Assembly (NCBI RefSeq): GCF_013283645.1
Contig: NZ_JABEKV010000003.1
Coordinates: forward strand, 992,001-1,056,000
DNA: 64,000 nt
Source: Sinorhizobium psoraleae
GTDB taxonomy: Bacteria; Pseudomonadota; Alphaproteobacteria; Rhizobiales; Rhizobiaceae
Direction of reading: 5' to 3'
Under the pieces are notes generated by a model, which searched no databases, was not told where the DNA came from, and saw only the letters and a program-made list of their open reading frames with translations. Every line of letters starts with the position of its first letter. The first letter of the stretch is position 1. This document shows positions 54,613 to 63,577 of this stretch, piece after piece. The position numbers were made by a program, and so were the translations under genes.

Positions 54613-57279
54613 ATGATGCTGCTCGATCGAGAGGGTCCACTCGAAGCTTTGCTGACCGCAGTGCGGAACGCGGCGTCCGGACACGGCAGCATCGTGCTGC
54701 TCGAAGGCGAAGCCGGGATTGGCAAGACCTCTCTCCTGCGCGAGTTCGCGGAGCATGCGGATAATGGTTGCCGGGTACTATGGGGCTGGTGCGAGGCACT
54801 TTTCACCCCGTGCCCGCTCGGGCCTTTGCAGGACATGGGGCAATTGCTCGATGCGCGCGTGGCAGCCCTGCTCGATCAGGCCGCTCCGCCGGAACGGCTC
54901 TTTCCGGCACTGTTGAACGCACTCCAGCAAGCCGGGGATGCGATCGTACTCATCTTCGAGGATGTGCACTGGGCTGACAACGCGACGCTCGACTTCGTGA
55001 AATATCTCGGGCGCCGCATTTCCCTACTTCGCACCGTGCTGGTGCTCAGTCTGCGCAACGATGAAATCGGCGCCGATCACCCCCTGACGCATGTGCTCGG
55101 CGATCTGCCGTCCGCGTCGGTCGCGCGCATAGCGCTTGAACCGCTGTCCCCCAAAGCTGTGGCGGTATTGGCCGGGCAGGCGGGCCGCTGTGCCGCCGAT
55201 CTCTACCGCGTTACGGAGGGTAATCCCTTTTTCATCACGGAGCTTTTGGCAAGCGGTGAGACCGAGCCAGGGCGGGTACCGGATTCCATACGCGATGCGG
55301 TCTGGGCGCGCCTTTCCCGGCTGACTGCGGGCGAGCGTGAAGTGCTGGAGGTTATGAGCATCGTGCCGGGCAGCGTGGAGCCTTGGCTGATCCGGACTTT
55401 GCGCGGTGTCGAGGCCGAAGCACTTGTGGACCAATGCGTGGCGCGCGGATTGTTGCGTCGAGACAGCCAGGGCGTCCTGACGTTTCGACATGAACTTGCC
55501 CGCCAGGCGACGCTCGATCGGCTGCCCCCTAGCGTCCAGCGCTCGCTCCATGCAAAGGTGGAGGCGGCAATATCGCAGCTCCTCACGGCACACGCGTCCG
55601 CCTTGCTTTCACGCCGGCTACACCACGCCGCCGGCGCCGATGACGGGGCGCGCGTTCTCGAACTCGCACCACAAGCTGCGGCTCGGGCGGCGCGCCTCGG
55701 CTCCCACGGGGAGGCGGTCTCATATCTGGCGACGGCTCTCAGATATGTCGCGCAAGCCACACCGGAATTGGCCGCGCAGCTTTACGAGGACTGGGCCTAC
55801 GAGGCGGGACTGGCGCTGCTTGTCTACGAACCGGTGATCGAGGCGCATCATCGCGCCATCGCGATCTGGCGCGAACTCGGACGCAACGACAAGGTCGGCC
55901 TTAATCTGCGCAGGCTGTCGCGCCTGCATTGGCGGCGCGGCGAGGGCCAGCCGGCGGAGGACTACGCAGACCAGGCGATACGCGAAGCCGAGAGTCTGCC
56001 GACCGGATCGGAGCTGGCAATGGCCTATAGCACGCGCTCTCAGCTCCATATGCTGCACTATCGCTTTGACGAAGCGATCGAGTGGGGGCTGCGCGCGATC
56101 TCGCTCGCCGACCGATTGGGCGAGATCGAAACACGCGTCCACGCCTTGAACAATGTCGGCACTGCGCTGCTTTTCGCCGACCGTCCGGGCGGCCGCGAGC
56201 GGCTGGAGGAAAGTTTGGCCTTGGCGCTCGGGCACGGATTTCATGACCATGCTGCACGAGCCTACACCAATTTCGCGGAATGCGCGGTGGTGTCCAAGGA
56301 CTTCGCCTTGGCCGAACGCCTGCTCGCCGAAGGCATCGCGTTCTCCACCAGGCACGATCTCGATTCAGCAGCACAATACCTGCTCGGCCGGCAAGCCCAG
56401 CTCCGCATGGAGCAGGGCCGTTTTCGCGAAGCCGAGACCATTGCCCAGGGCGTCATGAATCTGGAACGCCTGCCGATGGTCATGCACCTGCCGGCTCTCA
56501 CCGTACTCGGCAGGGTGCGCGTGCGACTGGGCGAACCCGGCAGCCTGGAGCTTCTCCAGCAGGCGCTCCAGGAGGGATTGGCGACCGGCGAGCCCCAGCG
56601 GATCGTGCCGGTCCGCCTGGCTCTGGCCGAGGCGGCCTGGCTTGCCGAAGACTATGGCGCCGGCCATGAGCAGTTGAGTGCCGTCGCGGCGATGGATCTC
56701 GACAACTTCCGTCCCTGGGATTTCGGCGAACTGGCAGTCTGGTGGCGGCAATGCAATATGCCCACACCGCTGCCGGCAACGACGGTAGGCATTCCTTTGC
56801 GGTGGTCTGCCGAGTTTGGCGGCGATCCGCTGGTGGCAGCAAGGGAATGGGATCGCCTCGGGCTTCCCTATGAAGCGGCGCTTGCCCTGATGCAGGTTCG
56901 CGGAGCCGATGCCGGCCAGGCATTGGCTCGCGCCGTCACGATCTTCGAGTCGTTGGAGGCGCGTCCGGCGGCTGCGCTTGCGCGAAAGCAGGCGCAACGC
57001 CTGGGTGTTGCGGGCGAGATGCCGAAGACGCGTAGAGGGCCATACGGGGCCGCTCGCCGTCACCCGCTCGGTTTGACGCGGCACGAACAACAAGTGCTCG
57101 CCTTGATCGCTGCGGGCATGAGCAACAAGGAAGCCGCCCAGCGCTTGTCGCGATCGCCGCGCACGATCGAGCATCAGGTTTCCGCGGTGCTCGGCAAATT
57201 TAACGCCGCGAACCGGATGGAAGTCCTCCTGCGTCTGCGCGGCGAGCCATGGCTCCTGTCAGCCGCAGACGCTCTGTAA
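54613..57279 (+). CDS. Large LuxR-family regulator with N-terminal ATPase
   Basis: 888 residues, LAL/MalT-like. AAA-type ATPase at about 1-260 with Walker A GEAGIGKT (32-39) and Walker B IVLIFEDVHWAD; TPR-like helical repeats (about 380-700); a C-terminal LuxR helix-turn-helix (about 820-885; LTRHEQQVLALIAAGMSNKEAAQRLSRS). The inducer is unknown. It precedes two small exported proteins and a cytochrome, which may be its targets. Confidence 0.88.
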   Translation: MMLLDREGPLEALLTAVRNAASGHGSIVLLEGEAGIGKTSLLREFAEHADNGCRVLWGWCEALFTPCPLGPLQDMGQLLDARVAALLDQAAPPERLFPALLNALQQAGDAIVLIFEDVHWADNATLDFVKYLGRRISLLRTVLVLSLRNDEIGADHPLTHVLGDLPSASVARIALEPLSPKAVAVLAGQAGRCAADLYRVTEGNPFFITELLASGETEPGRVPDSIRDAVWARLSRLTAGEREVLEVMSIVPGSVEPWLIRTLRGVEAEALVDQCVARGLLRRDSQGVLTFRHELARQATLDRLPPSVQRSLHAKVEAAISQLLTAHASALLSRRLHHAAGADDGARVLELAPQAAARAARLGSHGEAVSYLATALRYVAQATPELAAQLYEDWAYEAGLALLVYEPVIEAHHRAIAIWRELGRNDKVGLNLRRLSRLHWRRGEGQPAEDYADQAIREAESLPTGSELAMAYSTRSQLHMLHYRFDEAIEWGLRAISLADRLGEIETRVHALNNVGTALLFADRPGGRERLEESLALALGHGFHDHAARAYTNFAECAVVSKDFALAERLLAEGIAFSTRHDLDSAAQYLLGRQAQLRMEQGRFREAETIAQGVMNLERLPMVMHLPALTVLGRVRVRLGEPGSLELLQQALQEGLATGEPQRIVPVRLALAEAAWLAEDYGAGHEQLSAVAAMDLDNFRPWDFGELAVWWRQCNMPTPLPATTVGIPLRWSAEFGGDPLVAAREWDRLGLPYEAALALMQVRGADAGQALARAVTIFESLEARPAAALARKQAQRLGVAGEMPKTRRGPYGAARRHPLGLTRHEQQVLALIAAGMSNKEAAQRLSRSPRTIEHQVSAVLGKFNAANRMEVLLRLRGEPWLLSAADAL

Positions 57280-57469
57280 TCGTCGAAAAATAGGCAAGCT
57301 CGCGAAATATAGGGGATCGGCCTCCAGGAAATTGGGCGGTTGCACCGATGTGCCTGAGCTTCTCGCCGCATAGGCTGACTTTGTCACCATGGGAACAGAC
57401 CGCACGGTGGCGATGGGGACATACTACACACAATACAGACAGTCGACGGCTCTCGGAGGAGGAAAAGCG

Positions 57470-57835
57470 ATGACCAGGCGTACGACATTTGCAGTGGCCT
57501 TGCTCGCCACAACGAGCGTTGCCACGGCGTCGGATCTGGCGCCGGGAAACGGTCACAGCATTCACCTCGGCCGCCTTGATGGTGCTGTCTATTACACGGT
57601 CGAGAAAGACGGCTACCGAGTGGTTGCGACCGTGGCCTCCGGGGCGGAAGCGCAGCCGATCCGCTTCGTTTCCACGCTCGGGCCTGGGCAGCGTCTGATG
57701 ATCTCCGTGCCTCAAGCCGTCGGCCAGCCGTCAGCCGATTTCGAGATCACGCGTGATGGCGACGTTCTTTCCGTGCGCGAACCCGGCGCAGCTCCAATCG
57801 ACAACATTGCGACCAGCGCCGTATTCGAGGAGTAA
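57470..57835 (+). CDS. Small exported protein of unknown function
   Basis: 121 residues with a signal peptide (cleavage after VATA, near 20). The mature part is beta-rich (SIHLGRLDGAVYYTVEKDGYRVVATVAS; MISVPQAV; FEITRDGDVLSVRE). GGAGGAGG gives the start at 57470. I do not recognise the family. It lies 190 bases after the LuxR gene and 62 before the next. Confidence 0.7.
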   Translation: MTRRTTFAVALLATTSVATASDLAPGNGHSIHLGRLDGAVYYTVEKDGYRVVATVASGAEAQPIRFVSTLGPGQRLMISVPQAVGQPSADFEITRDGDVLSVREPGAAPIDNIATSAVFEE

Positions 57836-57897
57836 CGATCCTCCTGGCCAGTCCCAGGCGCCTACCAAGGCGAGAGCTTCGGCAAACGGGGGACACG

Positions 57898-58098
57898 ATG
57901 CTCTATACACTCGTAATGTTGGTCTGTCTGGCGGATGCACCCCAGGCCTGCGAGGTCCGCGAACAGATTGTCGGGGATTTGGCCGCACATCCTGGTGCGG
58001 CTTTCATGCAGGCCCAGCCATTAGTCGCGCATTGGATCGAGCAACATCCCCGCTATTTCGTGCAGCAGTGGAGGCTCTTGCCGGATCTGAGGACCTGA
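57898..58098 (+). CDS. Small putative exported protein
   Basis: 66 residues with a short hydrophobic start (LYTLVMLVCLADAPQAC) and a conserved-looking C-terminal part (VAHWIEQHPRYFVQQWRLLPD). GGGGGA precedes the ATG. Similar small proteins occur in other alphaproteobacteria near dehydrogenase genes, as far as I recall. Function unknown. Confidence 0.6.
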   Translation: MLYTLVMLVCLADAPQACEVREQIVGDLAAHPGAAFMQAQPLVAHWIEQHPRYFVQQWRLLPDLRT

Positions 58099-58170
58099 GA
58101 TCGCTTGCGCAGACCCGAACCGATTACATCCGGCTGGCCCGGCCGCGAAGCGCCTTCGAGGCAACGGAAG

Positions 58171-58587
58171 ATGCGTCCATTGCGGCACCCGGTTCTGTTC
58201 GCCATCGTCGTCTGCGGCTTTGTGATCGTTTCCGGGGGGTATTTCCAGGAGGTCGCAGCGGCTGACAAGTTCTTTCGGGTCGTCGACGGCAAGGTCGATG
58301 GGCGGACCTATAACGGCTACCGGCGTTATCATGCCGGCTGCAACCATTGTCACGGCCCCGACGGAGTCGGCTCGACTTTCGCGTCCTCTCTCGTCGACCG
58401 ACCGCGTGACATCGAGCAGTTCAGGCGCATCGTTCGCGACGGCCAGAGCAGTAGCGGCACCTCGCTCATGAAAGGGTTCGCCGACGATCCCAATTTCGCT
58501 CCTTATATCGATGACATCTATGCCTATCTGCAGGCCCGCGCCGAAGGCGCGCTCGGCCGCGGGCGGCCTAAAAGGCTGGAGCCGTAG
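58171..58587 (+). CDS. c-type cytochrome, methanol-metabolism-related type
   Basis: 138 residues: a signal anchor/peptide (about 8-31), then one haem site C57-x2-C60-H61 (GCNHCHGPDG) with a likely methionine ligand in SLMKGF. TYNGYRRYH before the haem and YIDDIYAYLQARAEGALGRGRP at the end are marks of the cytochrome group linked to methanol dehydrogenase clusters. ATG 58171 is preferred over a TTG at 58105. No PQQ dehydrogenase gene is in the window. Confidence 0.8.
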   Translation: MRPLRHPVLFAIVVCGFVIVSGGYFQEVAAADKFFRVVDGKVDGRTYNGYRRYHAGCNHCHGPDGVGSTFASSLVDRPRDIEQFRRIVRDGQSSSGTSLMKGFADDPNFAPYIDDIYAYLQARAEGALGRGRPKRLEP

Positions 58588-58768
58588 ATCCGCTTCGAAG
58601 CTCGGGGCAATCCCGATGCCGGGTATTTCGTCCTGGAAAGACCGGTCTTGGCAATGCCCGCGAATACTGCCCGGGTTCCCGGTCGCCACGTTTCTCATGC
58701 AAACCTTGGAATAGATGCAGTTCTATAAATTCAATTCTTGCCGACCCTTCGGCCTCCTTATTTTGAGA

Positions 58769-58909
58769 ATGCCTAACGACAGCCGCCGGAGGGGAAGAGC
58801 TGCTATCGATGTTGAATACGCGACTTTTTATCTTGCTCTTATGATCATCTTGTCGCTCATCACGCAGGCCTCGTTGTTTTACGATCTCTATTTGCTTCTG
58901 ACATCCTGA
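58769..58909 (+). CDS. Possible small membrane protein
   Basis: A 46-residue frame with a charged start and one long hydrophobic segment (ATFYLALMIILSLITQASLF). The ribosome site is weak (GAGA) and no family is recognised. It could be a chance frame. Confidence 0.25.
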   Translation: MPNDSRRRGRAAIDVEYATFYLALMIILSLITQASLFYDLYLLLTS

Positions 58910-58925
58910 AGCCGATGGTTGGCGA

Positions 58926-59025
58926 CTACAGCGCCGCGCGTCCAGACGCGCAAAGGACGCTGTAGCATTTTGAATCGCTGCATATTTTTATCCTTAAACC
59001 GGCTACGATTTAAGGAAACATGCAG
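58926..59025. repeat. Two-hairpin intergenic repeat (copy 3, inverted)
   Basis: CTACAGCG (58926-58933) / CGCTGTAG (58958-58965), then a stem with TCCTTAAA (58991-58998) / TTTAAGGA (59009-59016) inside CTGCAT / ATGCAG. It is the reverse orientation of copy 2, with the same order of parts. Confidence 0.7.
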
Positions 59026-59118
59026 TAGACCATCTGCCCGGTTGAAAATGTGCGATGTTCGACCGTTTGAAGCTCGCAAACCCGGAGGGAAAGCGCCACC
59101 ATTTTTCCTGGAGTTTCT

Positions 59119-60726
59119 CTAGCCGGGACGATTGTCGGGCGTCTGGTTGACGGTGATGAAGTGGCGCACCACGGGCGCCTCAGGTCCCTGCTGGAAGCGG
59201 AGGACATCCTTCTGAACATCGGCGTCCGCCTTGGAAACGCGCCGATGCTGCCTGAGGTGCTCGGCCCAGGACTCGACCATGAACCATTCGACGATCCGTT
59301 CGGGATCGGCCGCGTCTTCGGTCACGCCCCAGCTATAGGCGCCATCGCGCCGCCGCTCCTGCGACAGGCGATGGATGGCGTCGAGGAATCCATCCCTGTC
59401 TTCTCTTGCGACCCGGTATTCGATGAGGATCATCACCGGGCCGCGGTCATTCTCGATGGGTTCCACGGTAAGCGGCTCCGGCCAATGGTTGGAAGCGACG
59501 AGATCGGCATCGCCTCTCGGGAGCTTGAGCGGGTGGAAGAGCAAGCCGACGGTGAACAGGCCTGCGGCCCCGATGATCAAAGTAAGAGGAACGCCCGCCG
59601 CCTCGGCAACGAGACCCCAGGCAACGCTGCCGATCGTCATTGCACCGTTGAACACGGTCAGATAGACCGCAAGCGACCGTCCGCGAACCCAGTTTGGCAG
59701 GATCGATTGCGCGGCGCCGTTGAGTGTCGTCAGGGCCGTGATCCATGCGGCCCCGAGGGCGAGAAGCACCACGGGCGCCAGCCATTGCGGGGGTGCGAAC
59801 GAGAGCACTGCCATCACCGCAGCCGTAACGGCCGCCGCGCCGAGAAGCAGCTTGTCGGCGTCGAAGCGGGCGCGCAGTTTCGGCATCAGGACGGCGCCTC
59901 CGATCGCACCGGCGCCGACAGCGCCGAGCAATATGCCGTAGAAGCCGGCATCACCGCCGAGCAGGTTGCGGGCAACCAGCGGCAGCAGCGCCCAGACCGC
60001 GCTCGAGAATGCAAAGAAGACGGCGGCCCGCAGCAGGACGACGTGGAGCTCGTGGCTGGCTTTGGCGTAGCGCAGGCCGGCGCGGAAGGCGCCGGCGAAT
60101 CTTTCCGAAAGCGCGTCCTCGGCATCGGGCGGGCGTTTCCACCAGACGAGCGCGGCGATGACGAAAAGATAGCTGATGACATCGACGCCATAGGTCACGG
60201 CGGCGCCAAACCATGCGAGCAGCAGCCCGCCCACCGCCGGCCCGATTGATCGCGCGATGTTGATGCCCAGTGAATTCAGTGCGACCGCGCTCTTGACGTC
60301 CTTCCTGTCGACCAGTTCGGGCACGATCGCCTGCCAGGTCGGCGCCATGAGCGCGGCGCCGACGCCGCCGGCGAAGGTCAAGGCGATCAGCGAACTGACC
60401 GACTGGAGCCCCGTTGCCGAAAGGAGCAACAGGCAGATGCTGACGCCGGCAAGCACCAGCTGAATGACGATCAGGAATCTGCGGCGGTCGAGAATATCCG
60501 ACAGGACGCCGGCAGGGATCGCCAGGAGGAAGATCGGAAGCGTGCCCGCCGCCTGGATCATGGCGACGGCGGCGGGGGCGGGCGAAAGATCTGTCACCAG
60601 CCAGGCACTCGCGACATCGCGAATGAAGCTGCCGGTGTTGCCGATGACGGTCGCGATCCAGAGCGTCGCAAAGATCTTCTGGCGAAGCGGTGCGAAGCCG
60701 CTCGAAGGGGCGGTCGCGTCAGTCAT
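59119..60726 (-). CDS. MFS transporter (EntS-like) with C-terminal ABM-like domain
   Basis: 535 residues. About 1-415 is an MFS exporter of the enterobactin-exporter type (LWIATVIGNTGSFIRDVASAWL, PAGVLSDILDRRRFL). The last about 105 residues (MILIEYRVAREDRDGFLDAIHRLSQERRRDGAYSWGVTED...) resemble a small ferredoxin-like antibiotic-biosynthesis-monooxygenase domain, a fusion seen in this MFS group. ATG 60726 overlaps the doxX stop. The exported compound is unknown. Confidence 0.82.
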   Translation of the reverse strand: MTDATAPSSGFAPLRQKIFATLWIATVIGNTGSFIRDVASAWLVTDLSPAPAAVAMIQAAGTLPIFLLAIPAGVLSDILDRRRFLIVIQLVLAGVSICLLLLSATGLQSVSSLIALTFAGGVGAALMAPTWQAIVPELVDRKDVKSAVALNSLGINIARSIGPAVGGLLLAWFGAAVTYGVDVISYLFVIAALVWWKRPPDAEDALSERFAGAFRAGLRYAKASHELHVVLLRAAVFFAFSSAVWALLPLVARNLLGGDAGFYGILLGAVGAGAIGGAVLMPKLRARFDADKLLLGAAAVTAAVMAVLSFAPPQWLAPVVLLALGAAWITALTTLNGAAQSILPNWVRGRSLAVYLTVFNGAMTIGSVAWGLVAEAAGVPLTLIIGAAGLFTVGLLFHPLKLPRGDADLVASNHWPEPLTVEPIENDRGPVMILIEYRVAREDRDGFLDAIHRLSQERRRDGAYSWGVTEDAADPERIVEWFMVESWAEHLRQHRRVSKADADVQKDVLRFQQGPEAPVVRHFITVNQTPDNRPG

Positions 60727-61172
60727 GATTGAGCGGCCCTCCGCTCGTGGAGGTCCTGCCATGCAACGATCAGGAAGGCGCCGGCGAGACCCAGATGCTC
60801 GAAGAACGCATTGGTCGCCATCGAGCGCTCGATCCCGGGCGGCAGCTCCCAGAAACGCAGGGCGATGAAGGTCGCGGCAAGCGTGAATGCGGCGAGCGCC
60901 AGCGCGGCAAGCCAGCGGAAGGAGCCGGTGAGGATCATCGCCGAGGCTGCGAGTTCGAAGACGATGACGGCGACGGCGAAGAAGAGGGCCGGCTGCAAGC
61001 CGAAGTGGTTCATCTCGGCAATCGCCCCGCCGAAGTCGAAGATCTTCGTCAAGGGGCCCTGGATATAGGCAGAGCACAGGGCAAGCAGCGCCACGAACCG
61101 GAAGGCCGGTGCGCCGAACAGCGGCCTTGCGCGGGCCGCGAGCCGGTTTTCGATCGTCGAAGCTGATGTCAT
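60723..61172 (-). CDS. DoxX-family membrane protein
   Basis: 149 residues with four helices. FVALLALCSAYIQGPLTKIFDFGGAIAEMNHFGL matches the DoxX start. The start at 61172 follows AAGG. DoxX proteins are linked to redox or thiol stress. It overlaps the MFS gene in an ATGA and follows the amidohydrolase by 14 bases. Confidence 0.82.
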   Translation of the reverse strand: MTSASTIENRLAARARPLFGAPAFRFVALLALCSAYIQGPLTKIFDFGGAIAEMNHFGLQPALFFAVAVIVFELAASAMILTGSFRWLAALALAAFTLAATFIALRFWELPPGIERSMATNAFFEHLGLAGAFLIVAWQDLHERRAAQS

Positions 61173-61186
61173 CGTTCGCGCCTTCC

Positions 61187-63172
61187 TCAGACGGCCCAGC
61201 AGGAGCAGCCAAGCGCGCCCCAGAAGCCCTTGAGATCCGCAACCGGCAGCTTCGACGTCCAGGCGCCGGCATGGTCGTGTCCATGGACGCCGCAATTGCT
61301 GGCGCAGCCACAGGTCGCGATCGCGGTGCGGCGCAGCGAGCGCTTGCCGGCCCCTTCGGGCTCACCCCAGGCGGCATAGCCGGCAAAGGTACGCACGGGA
61401 GACCAGTCGGGCATGGCCGGCGGCAGCTCGCTTTCGTCGTATTCGGCAAAGGTGCCAGCAGCATAGACGACCTTGCCGCCGACGACCGTCAGCTCCGACG
61501 TGAGAAACGAGATCTCGTCCTCCGCGCAGGCGAAGAAGTCCTTATCGGGGACGATCAGATCGGCGAACTGGCCTTTCTCGATGCGGCCCTTCTTGCCCTC
61601 CTCGTTGGAGAACCAGGTGACGTTTTCGGTCCACATCCTCAGCGCTGTCTCGCGGTCGAGGCAATTGCGTTGCGGATAGATGCGCATGCCGCCGACCGTG
61701 CGGCCGGTGATCATCCAGGAAAGCGAGACCCAGGGATTGTAGGAGGCGACGCGGGTGGCGTCGGTCCCCGCCGATGTCTTGACGCCCTTTTCCAGCATGC
61801 GTGCCACCGGCGGCGTCGCCTCGGCCGCACCTGCACCATATCGCTCGACGAAATACTCGCCCTGATAGGCCATGCGGTGCTGGACGGCAATGCCGCCGCC
61901 GAGCGCGGCGATACGGTCGATCGAACGCTCGGAGATGGTCTCGGCGTGATCGAAGAACCAGTTGAGGCCTTCGAACGGGATATCCTTGCTGACCTTTTCG
62001 AAGACGTCGAGCGCGCGGCTGATCGTCTCGTCATAGGTGGCGTGCAGCCGCCATGGCCAGCGGTTCTCGGCGAGAATGCGCACCACCTCCTCCAGTTCAC
62101 CCTCCATCTGCGACGGCATGTCCGGGCGCGGTTGGCGGAAATCCTCGAAATCGGCTGCGGAGAATACCAGCATCTCTCCGGCGCCATTGTGCCGGAAATA
62201 GTCGTCTCCCTGCTTGTATTTCGTCGTGGACGTCCAGCTGAGGAAGTCCTCCTTTTCCTGCTTCGGCTTCTGCGTGAAGAGGTTGTAGGCCATCCGCACC
62301 GTCAGCAGGCCGTCGTCGGCGAGCTTTTGGACGACCTCATAGTCGTCCGGGTATTTCTGGTAGCCGCCGCCGGCGTCGATTATGCCGGTGACGCCGAGCC
62401 GGTTGAGCTCGCGCATGAAGTGACGCGTCGAATTGATCTGATATTCAATTGGCAGCTTCGGTCCCTTGGCGAGAGTTGCATAGAGAATGGTCGCGTTGGG
62501 CTTGGCGAGCAGCAGTCCGGTCGGATTACCGGCGGAGTCGCGAGTGATCTCGCCGCCGGGCGGTTCCGGCGTGTCCTTGGTGTAGCCGACGGCACGCAGG
62601 GCGGCGGCGTTGAGCAGCGCCCGATCGTAGAGATGGAGCAGAAAGACCGGCGTGTCCGGCGCGACGGCGTTGATTTCCTCAATGGTCGGCAGCCGCTTCT
62701 CGGCGAACTGATGTTCCGTGAAGCCGCCGACGACGCGCACCCATTGCGGCGGCGGCGTGATCGCCACCTGGCGCCTCAACATATCCATAGCATCGGCGAG
62801 CGAGCGGATGCCGTCCCAGCGCAGCTCCATGTTGTAGCTCAGCCCGCCGCGTATGACGTGCGTATGGTTGTCGATCAGGCCCGGCAGAGCGCGCCTGCCC
62901 TTCAGGTCGATGACCCTAGTGTCCTGGCCTGCAAGAGCCATTACCTCCGCATCCTGTCCGACGGCAAGGAACTTGCCGTCCTTGATGGCAACCGCAGTTG
63001 CATTCGGCTTGGTGCGGTCGAGCGTGGTAACCAGGCCGTGATGCAGGATCAGATCGGCGCTCATTGGATTGTCTCCTGAAATCGAAACTGGATCGGCGGC
63101 GCGCGCCGGTGAAAACAGGCTGGGGAGCGCCAGGGCGGACGCCGCTCCCAGAAAGCCGCGGCGGGTCGGCAT
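61187..63172 (-). CDS. Tat-exported amidohydrolase (YtcJ-like) with Cys/His-rich tail
   Basis: 661 residues. The twin-arginine signal (TRRGFLGAASALALP, cleavage near ARA 23-25) predicts a periplasmic enzyme. Metal-dependent amidohydrolase body: DNHTHVIRGG (about 100), FDHAETIS and AGTDATR. The tail (about 620-661) has CGCASNC, HGHDH and CSC, a probable metal-binding segment. An internal ATG at 63064 would remove the signal. The start overlaps the XapX stop by one base. Substrate unknown. Confidence 0.82.
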   Translation of the reverse strand: MPTRRGFLGAASALALPSLFSPARAADPVSISGDNPMSADLILHHGLVTTLDRTKPNATAVAIKDGKFLAVGQDAEVMALAGQDTRVIDLKGRRALPGLIDNHTHVIRGGLSYNMELRWDGIRSLADAMDMLRRQVAITPPPQWVRVVGGFTEHQFAEKRLPTIEEINAVAPDTPVFLLHLYDRALLNAAALRAVGYTKDTPEPPGGEITRDSAGNPTGLLLAKPNATILYATLAKGPKLPIEYQINSTRHFMRELNRLGVTGIIDAGGGYQKYPDDYEVVQKLADDGLLTVRMAYNLFTQKPKQEKEDFLSWTSTTKYKQGDDYFRHNGAGEMLVFSAADFEDFRQPRPDMPSQMEGELEEVVRILAENRWPWRLHATYDETISRALDVFEKVSKDIPFEGLNWFFDHAETISERSIDRIAALGGGIAVQHRMAYQGEYFVERYGAGAAEATPPVARMLEKGVKTSAGTDATRVASYNPWVSLSWMITGRTVGGMRIYPQRNCLDRETALRMWTENVTWFSNEEGKKGRIEKGQFADLIVPDKDFFACAEDEISFLTSELTVVGGKVVYAAGTFAEYDESELPPAMPDWSPVRTFAGYAAWGEPEGAGKRSLRRTAIATCGCASNCGVHGHDHAGAWTSKLPVADLKGFWGALGCSCWAV

Positions 63173-63456
63173 CAGCCGATCCCCCGGGTTGGCGGCTGAT
63201 CGGGCACAACCTTGTGATCGACCCCGGTCGGCAGTTCCCCGAAAAGGTGCGGGACACAGCGGCTGTTGAACCAGGAAACGTTCACAGGGTTGCCCGATAT
63301 CAGGCGTTTGACGACGGGCACTGCCTGTTCGCCGATGAGGATGCCCAAGAGCCCCACCAGCGCGATTACCGGCGGCGCCGGCGAGCGAACATTGAGCAGG
63401 CCGTAAATGACGCCCACGAGCACCCCGGCGCCAAGCGACAGCAGGTACATTTTCAT
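63172..63456 (-). CDS. XapX-domain membrane protein
   Basis: 94 residues with two hydrophobic helices (LLSLGAGVLVGVIYGLL; PPVIALVGLLGILIGEQ), the XapX domain, then a hydrophilic tail with SWFNSRCVPHLFGELPTG. ATG 63456 has AAGGA eight bases upstream; ATG 63462 is too close. Function unknown; found beside similar amidohydrolases. Confidence 0.8.
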   Translation of the reverse strand: MKMYLLSLGAGVLVGVIYGLLNVRSPAPPVIALVGLLGILIGEQAVPVVKRLISGNPVNVSWFNSRCVPHLFGELPTGVDHKVVPDQPPTRGIG

Positions 63457-63577
63457 AGGCATGGTCCTTTCCGCGAGAGGCGCCGTTCCGCGCGTGGACG
63501 GAACGGCTTTAACTCTTTGAAACTACGCAATTCCGGGTGGACTTTCCTGGAATTGCTCCAGCTTGGTTTTGGAGGCT

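Larger units (their letters stand above)
58588..59118. other. Mostly non-coding region with repeat copy 3
   Basis: Contains the inverted third copy of the two-hairpin repeat (58926-59025) and otherwise only one weak candidate, a 46-residue frame at 58769-58909. Nothing else is recognisable. Confidence 0.55.

Noticed and set aside
59119-61464. 781-codon version of the MFS gene
   Set aside because: The first 246 codons run through doxX and the amidohydrolase in another frame; the real start is ATG 60726 overlapping the doxX stop.
61109-63079. 656-codon plus-strand frame over the amidohydrolase
   Set aside because: Antisense shadow; amino acid composition atypical of proteins.
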